Positions 1 through 11,796 of a DNA stretch of 64,000 bases are shown piece after piece (position 1 is the stretch's first letter; each line of letters begins with the position of its first letter). Source of the DNA: Mrakia gelida (lineage: Eukaryota > Basidiomycota > Tremellomycetes > Cystofilobasidiales > Mrakiaceae); NCBI GenBank assembly GCA_024345305.1, contig BRON01000017.1, forward strand, positions 806,001 to 870,000, given 5' to 3'. A model generated the notes under the pieces. It saw only the letters and a program-made list of their open reading frames with translations. It made no database searches and was not told the DNA's origin. A program made the position numbers and the translations under genes.

Positions 1-80
1 TCTCCTTCCTTCCTTCTTCACTCACTGACTCCCATCTCCCTCACTTCCGCACCACCCACAACTCCCAGCAAAAACAGCAA

Positions 81-2667
81 ATGCGCTCCCTCCTCCTCCC
101 CACCGCCGCCCTCGTCGTCGTCGCTCTCGGATCCAACGTCAACGCCGCCCCTTCCTCTCTCTTCCCTCGCTACGCCACTTCAGCCACGGTCGACGTCCCT
201 CTTCTTCCTCCTTGGAACACTTCAAGATACATCGATGGAGCGTTTGGATCGTTCAGTATCGAGTTGGCGTACTGGACGGAGTTCTGGGGGACGAGGGAGG
301 AACCGAACGAGTTTTCGAGGCTGTTGTTGCAGAAGTGAGTAGCACGACCGAGCTCGCTTCTTCCCTCGAGATGAGAAACGAGGCGTGTTATTGACGTTGC
401 TTCTTCTGCTTGGTCCGTTCGTGGTGTTTGTAGTCTCATCGATCGAACGGGGAAGGCTCCCATCATTCGAATCGGAGGAGTCAGCCAGTGAGTTCGACGT
501 CTCGCTTTCGCTTCTTTCTCTCACGCTTCCTTCGCTGACCAAATCCCCCCTCTTCTGTCTCTCACCAGAGACTCATCGATCTACGACCCCAACGCCACCT
601 CCATCGAGCGAACCCTCTCTACCGTACGTCGTCGTGTCTCCTCTCGACTTCCTCGTCCCTTTCCGGTCCTTTCTCGCTCACGCGTCTCCCTCTTCGTCCT
701 TTCAACCCTCAGGCCGGAGCCATCTACCGAACCACCTACGGCCCTTCCTTCTTCGACACTTTCTCTTCCTTCCCCGAAGGAACCAAGTTCGTCATCCCTC
801 TCAACCTCGGAAACGACACCTACCAAATCGCAGAAGACGCGGCGAGAGCCGCCTGGGAGCAGGTCGACCACGATTCCATCTGGGCTTTCGAGCTTGGAAA
901 CGAGTCGGGGAACTACAAGAACACTAGCAGGAATTTGACGACTTGGAATGAGGCTGCTTATGTGAAGCAGTGGACGGTGAGTTTTCGTTTCGTTTGATAG
1001 TCGTCGACTTCCCTCCGTCGTTGTGTCGTTCCTTCCTTCCCCTCCGTTGATGAATTGAGAGCTGACTAGATGCTTTGGTCTCCGCTCACAGAACTGGACG
1101 AGCGCCATCGATCAAGCTCTCGGTCTTCCTGCGCCGATCTGGTTCGTCTTTCTCGCTCTCGAATCGACGCGTTCTTCTTCGCTTCTCTCCCCGCCCCTCC
1201 ACCTTCTTCTCTCCCAACTGACTCCCATCTTCTTCTCTTCTACCTCTCGAACATCCAGGTGGGCCGGAGACGACGGAACCACCGCCATCCGAGACACTCC
1301 AGCCATCCAACCCCGTCGAATCGTCGCCGCCGGAATCAACAACCGCTCAACCATCAACGAGTTCAACGTCCACGCCTACCAGTACTCCACCTGCCGACCT
1401 GCATCCGCTCTCGCTGCTACGTCCGCCAACCTCATCAACCATCGAAACATCAGTGCCTTCGTTGATCTCATGCAGGAGAACCGAATCGCTAGCGAGAGCG
1501 TTGGTGCTGGGTTCGTCGTCGGAGAGTATAATGCGATCTCTTGTGAGTTTGAAGACCAGTCGCTTGCTTTCGAAGAGATATCGGTACTGACTCGTCACTT
1601 TTTCGCAGGCTCTGGTCGACCAAACTTGACGGACTCGTTCTCGGACGCTCTTTGGGTTCTCGACGTGTCTCTTTACCAGGCCGCGTCAAACATCACTCGA
1701 GCTCATCTTCACATGGTCAGCCCTCTTTCTCGAGCTTCTGATCACCTTCGGTCGTAGACTGACACTTCTTTTCTTCTTTTCGTTCTCAGGGAGCTACGCT
1801 CGCTTCTCAATCAGCAACGCAGGTCAACGTTGTGGGATCGAACGGAACCGCCGGTTTCAGGTGAGCTTGAACTCTTCCTTCCTCGCCTCGAGCACGAGCT
1901 GACGTTCTCAAACTCCTCTTCGGCAGCACCTATGACCTTTGGTACCCCATCGACAGCCCTCTCCGAGGACCTCATCGAACGAACCCCTCCTAGTGAGCTC
2001 CGAACTTCCTCGCGTCTCCCTCGTCGTTCGCCTTCTCTGACTCGCTTCTCGACTCTTCTTCTCTTCAGCCTCGGCTACCTCGCCCTCGCCGAAGCCATCG
2101 CATGCTCAGGAAAGTCGCGAATCGTCGAGCTCGACACTCCTCCCAACCTCTCGCGAGACTTCTTCGCTGGATACGCGATCTGGGACGACGACCTTTCGCT
2201 CACTTCTCCTTCGAGGCTGGCGTTCTTGAATCTTGCTCCTTTCAACGTGTGAGTTCGCAAATCTTTTGTCTACTTTGAATCGGGCTCGAGAGGCTGACCA
2301 AGTTTCGCTTCGTCGTCGCAGCTCGTCCTCGCTCACCAACACGTCCATCTCCCTCGACATCTCTTCTTTCCTCGCTTCCTCGGATTGCCCTGACTCCATC
2401 ACTCTTAAGCGACTCGTGAGTTCATCTTTCTCTCTTAACTCTCTTCGAGAGTCCAAATACTGATCTGTCTCTCCTCCTTCTCTTTGCGAACAGACTGCTC
2501 CTGGAGCGGACGAGCTCGAATCTCAACTCTCGACTTGGGGAGGCCAAAGCTGGTCGAACGGAACTGCCGACGGAGCCAAGATCCTCGAAGTTGTCTCAGG
2601 AGGTCAGGTTGGACTTCGAGGAAGCGAGGCGGTTCTTGTTCATCTCTTGGGAGACGCGAAGTGGTGA
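81..2667 (+). CDS. secreted GH79-family glycoside hydrolase (beta-glucuronidase/heparanase-like), tandem copy 1
   Basis: Predicted secreted glycosidase acting on glucuronic-acid-containing glycans outside the cell. The first exon starts at the ATG at 81 with a hydrophobic signal peptide ending near NVNAAPS, then the conserved stretch GSFSIELAYWTEFWG. About ten exons can be chained with GT-AG introns containing CTGAC branch sites. Two clan GH-A signatures are visible: ELGNES (Asn-Glu of the acid/base) and VVGEYNAIS (nucleophile Glu). The C-terminal beta-domain ends GDAKW followed by TGA at 2665-2667. Several N-x-S/T sequons suggest N-glycosylation. It is followed at 3303 by a close paralogue in the same orientation, so this is a tandem duplication. 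Unlike copy 2 it has no intron inside the FELGNES region (between 893 and 894). Substrate specificity is inferred from the family only. Confidence 0.85.
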
Positions 2668-3302
2668 GGGAGAAAAGTTGCGACGCGTTGATCGGCTCGG
2701 TTGGTTTGTTATTCAGTTTTGACGCGAGCTTTGATGGATATGTATTTGTACCCCTCTGGTGTTTCTCTGGAAACTAGACGTTCCTGTCGTCAGAGCTGCT
2801 GACATCCTTCTAGTTCATCAGCCGTCGTCGACCGACCTCGGTCTAGCTTCTCGGTGCTCGTCTGGTCTCTCCTCAATCCGTCAGTCTTGTAATCACTTTT
2901 TTTCCGCTCCCGCCCTGATGCGTTCTGATATCTCCCTTTGGGTCTGTGTTTCCCAGGCCAACAAAAAAAAGCTCCATCAGCCGACCGGTCTCAATGGAAC
3001 GAACGCGTCGGTCGCCACGATCCGTCAGTCTCCGAACCACTTTTCCTCCTCAGCCACCTTTCTTTCCGCCATCTGACCATGCTTCTCGATCGAACTTCTT
3101 CCTCCCAGAACCACTTTTCGTCTATCCCTCGCTCATCTGACCATCTACGGAGAACCTAAACGCGATTTGGGTTGGCGGACCGCGGTTTTGAGAGCTGATA
3201 GCCGTTTCCTCGTCTTCTTTCCGACTAGAAAAGGATCTTCCGCTTTTCTTCCTCCCTCTCACACCAACCACCATCATCCCTCTATCTACTCACCCACCCA
3301 TC
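2668..3302. repeat. intergenic spacer between the GH79 copies with short degenerate direct repeats
   Basis: No convincing gene. The spacer holds imperfect direct repeats: CATCAGCCG motifs near 2818 and 2972, ATCCGTCAGTCT near 2876 and 3019, ACCACTTTTC near 3036 and 3110, and ATCTGACCAT near 3071 and 3137. It must contain the terminator of copy 1 and the promoter of copy 2. The repeats may be regulatory or remnants of the duplication. Confidence 0.45.
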
Positions 3303-5871
3303 ATGATCTCTTCATGCCTCCTGCTTCTCGCGTCCCTCGCCGCCGTCGGACTCGACCTCGTCGACGCGGCTCCCTCGTCTCTCTTCCCTCGCTATTCCAC
3401 CTCAGCCACGGTGGATATCCCTCTCCTTCCTCCTTTGAACACTTCGAGGTACATCGATGGAGCTCTAGGGTCTTTCAGCATCGAGCTCGCTTACTGGACG
3501 GAGTTCTGGGGGACGAGGGAAGAGCCGAACGAGTTTTCGAGGTTGTTGTTGCAGAAGTGAGTTCGAGTCCAACTCCCTTCCCTTGTGGATTTTGAGATGA
3601 GACGTACTGACTCTATTTCACTCCTTGGGTTCAGTCTCATCGACCGAACGGGTAAGGCTCCTATCATCCGAATTGGAGGAGTCAGCCAGTTCGTTCGACG
3701 TCTCGTTCTCCTTTCTTCTTTCCTTCTCGCTTCCTCCGCTGACCAGATCTTGCTCTCGTGCATTCCTTCAGAGACTCATCGATCTATGATCCCAACGCCA
3801 CCTCCATCGAGCGAAGCCTCTCAACCGTACGTCCTCTCGTCGCGTCTCTTTCTCTCGTCCTCACTCATCCCTCCCAACGAAGCTGACTTCATTTCCTTCG
3901 TCCTTTCTTCATCCAGACCGGAGCCATCTACCGAACCACCTACGGCCCTTCTTTCTTCGACACCTTCTCGTCCTTCCCCGAGGGAACCAGATTCGTCGTC
4001 CCTCTCAACTTCGGAAACGACACTTATCAACTTGCAGAGGACGCGGCGAAAGCTGCCTGGGAGCAGGTCGACCACGATTCCATCTGGGCTTTCGAGCGTG
4101 AGTCCATCTTTCATCACACTCGTGTCAAAGAGACCAAGCTGACGCTTATCCTCACTGCAGTTGGGAACGAGAGCGGCGACTACAAGACCGGTCAACGAAA
4201 CCAATCAACTTGGGACGAAGTCGCGTACACGAAGCAGTGGACGGTTCGTTCACCTCTCCTCCTTCTCTTCTCCCTCAGCGAGCTGAACGGAGTCCCCTTT
4301 GACTGGTTCCAGAATTGGACGAGTGCCATCGGTCAAGCGCTCGATCTTCCTCAGCCGATCTGGTTCGTTCGCCGACTCGACGCGTCTCGCTCCTCTTTCC
4401 TTCTGTTTCCTCTTTGGCCTCCACTTTTGCTGACCCTCCTTCTCTTTACGTCTTTAAAGGTGGGCAGGAGACGACACCACCTTTCCGAACCCTAGCGAGG
4501 CTCTCTGGGATCCCATCCAGCCTCACGAGATCATCGCCGCAGGAATCAACAACAATTCCTTCGTTCGCGAGTTCACCGTCCACGCCTACCAATACAACAC
4601 TTGCTCTCAGTACACCGCTCTCTCCGCTACCGCCTCCAACCTCGTCAACCATCGAACCGTCAGCTCGTTCGTCGATCTCATGAAGGAGGAACGACTCGCC
4701 AGCGAAAGTGCGGACGCTGGGTTTGTTGTTGGAGAGTTCAACGCCGTCGCTTGTGAGTTCAGCGACCGCTTTTAGGGCACTCTCCACGACACTGACATGC
4801 ACCCTCAATTGTTCTTCACAGGTTCTGGTCGACCCAACCTCACGGACTCTTTCGGCGACGCGCTCTGGCTGCTCGACGTGTCTCTTTACTACGCCGCCTC
4901 GAACATCACTCGAGCTCATCTTCACATGGTCAGTCCTCCTTCCTGAGCCCCTCGCTATCTTCGAGCGTAGACTGACGCTTCCTTTCGTTCTCCAGGGAGC
5001 CACTCTCGCGTCTCAGTCAGCCACACAGGTAAACGTCGTGGGATCGAACGGAACTGCTGGATTCAGGTGAGCTTGAACTCTTCCTTCCTCGCCTCAGACA
5101 CCCGCTTGAACTTCATCGAACCCTTCTTCTATAGTACCTACGACCTCTGGTACCCCATCGACAGCCCTCTCCGAGGAGCTCGCCGAACCAACCCATCTTA
5201 GTGAGCTCCGAAGTCTCCTCCCTCCTGCTCGTCGCCCACCTCCTCTGACGCCCTCTTCGACTCTTTTTCTCTTCAGCCTCGGCTACCTGGCTCTTACCGA
5301 GGCTATCGGATGCTCTGGAAGGTCTAGAATCGTCGAGCTCGACACTCCTCCCAACCTCTCGCGAGACTTTTTCGCCGGATACGCGATCTGGGACGACGAC
5401 CTCTCCCTCACTTCTCCCTCAAGACTCGCTTTCTTGAACCTTGCACCATTCAATGTGTGAGCTCACAACTCCTTTGTTTCTTTCGAATCGGGCTCGAGAC
5501 TGACCAAGTTTTGCTTCGTCGTCGCAGCTCGTCCTCGCTCACCAACACGTCCATCTCCCTCGACATCTCCTCTTTCCTCGCTTCCTCGGACTGCCCTGAC
5601 TCCGTAACTCTTAAGCGACTCGTGAGTATCTCTATCTCTCCTAATTCCTCGCGAGAGTCAAAATGCTGACCTCTTTCCCTCGTCCCTGTGTTCGCAGACT
5701 GCTCCAGGAGCGGACGAGCTCGAATCTCAACTCTCGACTTGGGGAGGCCAAAGTTGGTCGAACGGAACTGCCGACGGAGCCAAGATCCTCGAGGTAGTCT
5801 CGGGAGGTCAGGTTGGACTTCGAGGAAGCGAGGCCGTTCTCGTTCATCTCTTGGGAGACGCGAAGTGGTGA
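3303..5871 (+). CDS. secreted GH79-family glycoside hydrolase, tandem copy 2
   Basis: Paralogue of the gene at 81-2667, similar along its whole length (same LPPxNTSRYIDGA start of the mature domain, same GDAKW end, TGA at 5869-5871). The ATG at 3303 opens a signal peptide ending near DLVDAAPS. Catalytic signatures are NES in the VGNESGDY region and VVGEFNAVA. Most intron positions match copy 1. Copy 2 has one extra intron, 4098-4160, which splits the codon for the residue before GNES; copy 1 has the codon uninterrupted. The pair probably arose by unequal exchange; different signal peptides and promoters allow separate regulation. Function is inferred from the GH79 family (beta-glucuronidase, heparanase-like); the exact substrate cannot be read from the sequence. 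Confidence 0.85.
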
Positions 5872-5880
5872 GAAGATGGA

Positions 5881-5893
5881 GGGGGGGGGGGGG
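5881..5893. repeat. poly-G tract (13 G)
   Basis: A run of 13 G starts 10 bases after the stop codon of GH79 copy 2. It could be a sequencing-prone homopolymer, a G-quadruplex component in the 3' UTR, or a polymorphic mononucleotide repeat. Confidence 0.9.
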
Positions 5894-6150
5894 ACGCAAG
5901 GGGGAGAGCAGTCGCGCGCGTTTTCAGTTTCTCGCCCGTTTGACTCGTCCTTTTCCGATGCGATGCTGGAAAGTTTCTCGACCAGTGTCAAGTGCAATGC
6001 CAGCTATGGCGAGCTTTCCTAGCAGCCAAGAATCTTGTTCTCGCATACTCCGCAGTTACGGCCCAGCCCTCCTTCACGCGGACGCTGAAATGAAAGCTCA
6101 GCGAGTGCAGAGCCCTTTTAAGAGTCAACCTCCAACCCTCACCCTTCACA

Positions 6151-8544
6151 ATGTCTTCTTCCCTTGGTCTCCTCTTTACGCCCGCTTCTCCTTCTTTCAA
6201 CACCAGGAAGGCCCTTGCCGTTGCTGCCTACGCTGGAGTCAAGATCGATGTCGTCAAGGACTTCGTCTTCGGAGAGACCAACAAGTCCGAGGAGTTCTTG
6301 AGCAAGGTTCGTTCCCTTCCTTCTCTTTTCATTCCCTCCCTCCTTCGCCCACGGCTTCGCTCGTCGATGCTGGACCATGCTGGGAGGGCCACCTTCTCAG
6401 AAAAAGACACGAAAAGCTGACTTTTCCTCCTCTTTTCGCTCCCCATCTCGTTTTTTCCCCCTCCTCCCTCCTTCGACTTTTCGTCCTTCCTTCACCTTCT
6501 TGCAGTTCCCTGGAGGAAAGATCCCTGCCTTCGCTGGACCCAACAACTTCAACCTTTCCGAGGGAGCCGCCATCGCATACTACTGTGAGTATCCTTCTCC
6601 ATCCTTCTCGTTCGCCCAGGTCATCGTCTCGTCTGTCTTCGACTCGATTCAGCCCATCAAAGGTTCTATCGAGTTCGACCAGCGCACGTTTCCTTTCCCT
6701 CCCTCCCCTCCCCTCCTTTGGACGCTCTTCGTAGAGTGTCCATCGGATTCTTTATATGACGATAAACTTAGTTATCCCTGTCCAAATCACAATGTGTCGA
6801 GGAACTTGCGAGCCGTGGTAGGCTCATTATCTCTGATCCATCTTTCTCAAACGCTCCTCACTTTTTTTTTCGTGTCTCCCTTCTCGGCTCTCCGACCTCA
6901 CGATGCTGACTCCCTCCTTCCTCTTTCTCTCTCTCGGCTGGATCACCCACTAGTCGCTTCCCTCGCCCCCAACTCTGGTCTCCTCGGATCGGACGCTGAG
7001 ACCAACGCTAAGATCCAGCAGTGGATCTCGTTCGGACACACCGAGGTCAGCTCTCCTTCCGACGCTTCCTCCTTCCCCTTCTCGATTTTGATCAATGTTC
7101 CTGCTCTTTTCCATCCTCGTAGATCTCCGAGCGACTCGCTGTTGCCAACGGAATGTTCAACAACTACATTCCCTACGTCAAGCCCGTTCGTTCAAGCTTC
7201 CCTCCCTCGTCTGAGCTCTGGCTTCCTTCCATCTTCCTCTGAGCTGACCTCCCTTCTTCCTTCCCTCACCTCATCAGGTTTTCCAAAACCGAATCGAGAA
7301 GGCCGCTGGCGCCCTCCCCGTTCTCGAGGCTTACCTCGCCACCAACACCTTCCTTGTTGGAGACCGAATCACCCTCGCTGATATCTCGGTCGCCTCCGTC
7401 CTCGCCGACGGTTTCTCTCGATTCTTCGGACCTGAGGAGCAGAAGAAGTTCCCCAACTGCCTCCGATTCGAGCAGACGTGAGTTTTCAATCTCCTCTTCG
7501 CTTCGAACGAACTTCTCGAGCTGACAGTCCTCCCTCCTCGCCTTCGCTCCTCCAGCATCGTCAACCACCCCAAAATTGCTGCCGTCTTCGATGGAGTCAC
7601 CCTCGCCACCTCCGCCGCCGTCTACACTCCCCCCAAGAAGGATGCCAAGGTGTGTAGCTATCCCATCGAACGATCTGCCCCCTACTTTCGCTCGAGCTGA
7701 CCTTGCCTCGTCGTTCTTTCCTCTTCTTCAGCCCGAGGCTCCTAAGGCCCCCAAGGCTGAGAAGGTCAAGGCTGCTCCCAAGCCCAAGGAGGTTGACGAG
7801 GAGGAGGAGGAGTCCTTCGCTGATGCTCCCGCTGCCAAGAACCCCCTCGACCTTCTCCCCAAGTCGACCTTCGTTCTTGACGAGTGGAAGGTTCGTTCAA
7901 CTTCCCCTTCGACGCGTCTCGCTGTCGAAGCTCGTCCTGACCTTTCTTCCTTCCGTTCCACAGAGGCAATACTCCAACACCGATACCCGAACTGAGGCTC
8001 TTCCTTGGCTCTACGCCAACTTCGACGCTGAGGGTTACTCTATCTGGCGAATGGACTTCAAGTACAACGAGGTTCGTCTCGCTCTCTACGTTCTCTTCCC
8101 TTCGCGAAACCCGTTACTGACCCTCCGCTCCTTCTCTTTCCTTCTACAGGAGCTCACCCTCCCCTTCATGTCCGCCAACCAGATCGGAGGATTCTTCACC
8201 CGACTCGAGGGATCGCGAAAGTACTGCTTCGCTTCCGCTGGAGTCCTCGGAAAGACCAACGACTCGTTCGTCCTCTTCCCTCCCTTCCCTCCTCTCGTCT
8301 TCCTTGAACTCCCTCGCTGACTTTCTTCCCTCTTCCTATCTCCTGCAGCATCATCACCGGAGCCCTTATCGTCCGAGGAAAGGAGTACGAGCCCGTCGTC
8401 TCCGCCGCTCCTGATTGGGAGTCCTACTCTTTCACCCCCCTCTCCCTCTCCTCGGAAGAGGACAAGAAGTTCCTCGAGGGTGCCTTCGCTTGGGACCTCG
8501 AGCTCGACGGAAAGGCCTGGGCCGACGGAAAGAACTTCAAGTAA
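6151..8544 (+). CDS. TEF4: translation elongation factor 1-gamma (eEF1B gamma)
   Basis: Structural subunit of the eEF1B guanine-exchange complex, which reloads eEF1A with GTP; cytosolic. The start MSSSLGLLFTPAS leads into an N-terminal GST-like thioredoxin fold (exons to about 7000), then a GST C-terminal helical domain (exon with LVGDRITLADISVASVLADGF). A Lys/Pro/Ala-rich acidic linker (PKAPKAEKVKAAPK, then EEEEE) follows. The EF1G domain ends with GGFFTRLEGSRKY, CFASAGVLGK, GALIVRGKEYEP and AWDLELDGKAWADGKNFK before TAA at 8542-8544. Roughly 420 residues, the usual size. About ten exons. The third exon ends in codon TAC T at 6584; the following intron, 6585-6953 (369 nt), is the longest in the gene and carries a snoRNA. 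Budding yeast TEF4 likewise hosts snR38 in its intron, which supports the gene symbol. Confidence 0.95.
6750..6842 (+). ncRNA. snR38: intronic box C/D snoRNA, snR38-like guide
   Basis: Lies inside the 369-nt intron of the EF1-gamma gene, on the same strand. Box C is ATGACGA at 6756-6762 (one mismatch to RUGAUGA) and box D is CTGA at 6833-6836. The guide AGTTATCCCTGT at 6770-6781 is perfectly complementary to the universally conserved 25S rRNA peptidyl-transferase segment ACAGGGATAACT. Counting five bases upstream of a degenerate D' (CCAA, 6782-6785) falls on the C that pairs with the middle G of GGG, the nucleotide known as Gm2815 in yeast. From established knowledge, snR38 guides Gm2815 and sits in the TEF4 intron of S. 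cerevisiae. Seen here: complement, boxes and host gene. Inferred: function and exact ends; the terminal stem is weak. Confidence 0.8.
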
Positions 8545-8897
8545 ACGTACCCGGTTATCGTTCTGCTTCGAGTCTCTCTTCTTTCTGCACACCTTCGTCG
8601 TTGTCTAGACTTCTTTTTTCAACCCCATCTCGCACCTGCTCGAGTCCTTCGCTGTGTCTCTGAGTCCCTACCCCCATCTTGCTTTTTAAATCACGCCCCA
8701 CATTGGTCAGTTAGTATGTCCCAATTTATGAAACGTCAACAACGAACATACGAAGCTGCGAGAAAAACGAAAACCAACCAACCCCGTTTCCTTAACTCAA
8801 ACGCGCCGTTCCCTCTTCCTTCTCTCTGTTCGACCAAACCGGCTCTCGACTCAACCTCGTCTTCAAAGCAACCATACCAACTACGTATCTATCCAGT
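8545..8897. other. convergent 3' region of EF1-gamma and the UDP-glycosyltransferase
   Basis: Short spacer between two convergent stop codons. It is T/C-rich just after the EF1-gamma stop with a CTTTTTAAATC stretch near 8680. No gene was recognised. Confidence 0.6.
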
Positions 8898-11475
8898 CTA
8901 AGCAAACCTCCCCAACCTCTCCAGCGCCTCAAAGCTCATCCCACTCGCTCGACTCGCTCGAATCACCTCACTCAACTTCTGAGCTCTCCTCCTCATCTCC
9001 TCCCCCTCCAACCCCCTCATCCGATCAAACACCTCCCTCATCTCCCTTCGAACAGCCTCCTCTGTCCCCTCGACGAGCGTCCCGCGAGCGAGTCGTTTGC
9101 CGATGTTGGTTCCTGCGAGGAACAGAACAGTCAGATTCGGACTCGACGCGAATAGAGGGAGAAACGAATGCTTTGACGTTGACGGACCTTGTCGGACTTG
9201 AACGAGCTCGAAAGCGACTTTATGGGTGAGAGCGAGCTCGGAGGCTATGAGGGGTTGGTCGAAGCAGCCTGGCCAGGCGAGTGAGGACGAGCGAAGTGGG
9301 GATGGAGAGGAGGGAGGGATCAGCGACGCGTCTTGGGCGAGAAGAGAAGGAAGAGGGACACAAACGAACTCATGGGAACGCCGTTGACGAGGGATTCCAT
9401 GGCGCTGTTGGATCCAGCGTGGGTCAGGAAGAACGAAAGAGACTGGAAAGAGGAGGGAAAGATGGTCAAGCGAGAGTCGACGCGTTTTCGAAGAAAGATT
9501 GAACGGACCTTGTGAGCGAGAAGGGCTGAGGAGAGAGCGAGGGAGTGGAGGTCAGCGAAGGATTCACACTCCCACTTGAAGGAGTCATATCGAGAGCTTC
9601 GTACGTACCCTGCTGAGGAACCCATCCAGCGAGAAGACCTCGACCTTCGCTCCTCGAGACCATCCTCTCGAACATCTCGACGACCTCCTTGTCTCCGTTC
9701 CCTTTGGTTACGATGAATCGGATCCCAAGCTCGAGGAGAGTCTCCATGAGGATCTCGGCGTGTCGAAGGGTGGATGGGAAGAAGATGGAGCCGAAGCTGA
9801 GCGAGGTGGGACGCAACGTCAGTCCGACGCGTCGAACCGAATGAGTTCGAGAAGAATGAACAGAGCTCACGAGATAAAGAGCACCGACGTCTCCTCCGAC
9901 GGGTCCAAGAACTTCATCACCTCACTCTTTGACTTCTGCTCGTCTCCGACGCTCTTGTTCTCGAGCCGATCCCAGGAAGAGGGCGAGAGGAGAGGACCGA
10001 CTGGGAGGAAGTTGTCGAACGTCCCTCTTGCTGCTTCTTGAACGCCCTTGGAGAGCTCGCCAGGCCAGGAGACGATGGTTCCATCGACGAGACGAGACGA
10101 GTAGAGTTGTTGAAGGCCGTGCATGATCTGCAAAAGAACGCGAAGATCAGCGCGCGAAGTCGGGGAACGAGGAGAGAGACGAACAAAGAGCCAGCGGTTG
10201 AGGGCTGCGAAATCGAACGAAGGGAGAGGAGTCAGCTTCCTTCGATCGAGGTGGAGTTCGAGATAGATGGAATGCGTACGGTGGCATCGAGAAGGCTCAT
10301 GCTCGAACATGTCTGAGAGCAAGAAGGCGAAGCCGAGTCAGCAAGAAGCTAAGACGCGTCGGCTTGGAGAGACGTGCACATCGGCTCCAATCCAACGACG
10401 GGAGCGAGCGTGTCGTTCTTGAGGTAGACCTGAGCCCGTCAGTGGTTGTCAGCAGCTTCTCGAATGGAGAGAGGGGGTCGAGACGAGCTCACTCCATCGT
10501 AGACTTCCCTCGCCGACCTCGTCCCTCCTCCGTCCTCGGTCTTCAACTCCTGCATCCCCTTCGCGACGAGGTCCGGGACGAGCGAGTCCTTGAAGAAGGT
10601 GCTGAAGGACACCAAAAGAAGACAGGTCGTCAGATCTGCCTTCAGTACGGTCGAGATATGATAAAGAGACGACTCACAACCCAACGTACGAGCTCGAGGC
10701 TGGATGGAAGGTAAACGTCGCCGTCTTCCTCTCCGCTCCCCAAACGGACTTCTCGATCGATATCTTGTGAGGAAGGAAGGCTACGGTGATAGTTGCGTCC
10801 ATGATGGTGAGATTTGGTGGGCGAGGGAAGGGAGGGACGAGCTGGTTGGTGCATGAGTCGAGAAGAGGGTCGAGCTGCCGAGTCGACGTCGTGGGCGAGT
10901 TCGTGCGTCAGTTGTTCTCCTGCTTCGAGCGTCGAGACGATGGAGGCATGACTGACTTTGAGGATCTTGAAGTAAGATTCAGCGAATCTCTTGACGGTGA
11001 GGTCCCTATTCGAGCGAAGGGACCAAAGCAGTTCAGTTCAGCCCTCGCTCGAGCTCACGTCTCTTCCGCTCTTGCCGCCCTCGAACGAAACGATCGAACA
11101 GACTCACGCTATATCTCCAACATCTCCCTGCCCAATCAGCTTCCCTCCCAAACCTCTTGATTCCCCTCCGAACCTCACGACCTTCAACCTCCCCATCTGT
11201 TCCTCGTTCAACTTCCATCCAGCGATCTCCGCGTCGACCTTCTCCCTCAGCGGACCGTAAACGAGGACCGTGATCTGCAGGTGAGAGTGCTGAAGGAGGA
11301 GGGTAAGAGCGAGGGAGAGGAGAGGTCGAGTGTGTCCCCATGCTGAACGAAAAAGAAGAAGGGGGACGTGAGTGAACGGGTACCTCGACGAGGGAAAGAG
11401 CGGGAGTAAAAAGTCGGACGAACCACAGTAGGTGAGGACGAGGTAGTGGGACTGTTCGAGAGGTGAGACGTCCAT
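8898..11475 (-). CDS. UDP-glycosyltransferase (GT1 family, UGT fold)
   Basis: Transfers a sugar from a UDP donor to a small lipophilic acceptor or lipid. The minus-strand start is the ATG at 11473-11475 (MDVSPLEQSHYLVLTYC), spliced to AWGHTRPLLSLAL, the N-terminal acceptor-domain start typical of the family (G-H-x-x-P). Downstream exons give KSVWGAERKTATFTF, ALNRWLF, SWPGELSKGVQEAARG and LPVGPLLSP. The C-terminal donor-binding signature is FGSIFFPS, GWVPQQALLAHKS, FFLTHAGSNSAMESLVNGVPM and DQPLIASEL. The stop is TAG at 8898-8900. The exon pair near 10300-10380 does not join in frame by standard GT-AG splicing: the upstream exon ends in phase 2, but the downstream one needs phase 1. The gene may therefore carry a frameshift, use unusual splicing, or contain an assembly error. 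All other junctions examined keep frame. Confidence 0.8.
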
Positions 11476-11796
11476 GTATGAAGCGTTGACCTGTTGAAAG
11501 GAGGGTGAGGGTTGAAGGTTGAGGGCGCTGGAAAAGAGCAAGGAAGGGCTGAACGCGAATCAGCTCCCGCCGAGTGATCCGACACGGCCTTCGTTCCTGG
11601 AAAGGCGATGAGAAGGATGCGTGCGTCTAGGCCTTTGTCGACCTTTGTCAACTAAGGGAAGCGGCGTGCAGTCCCAAGGATGGCCCTGAGAGAGGAGTGA
11701 AAGCGGAGGGGAGTTTTCGAGGAAGGGGAGAGAGGAGGAAGAGAGGGTCGTTCAGGTCATCCATCGTTTTGGGTGTTCGCGTCTTCGAGGCAAAGG

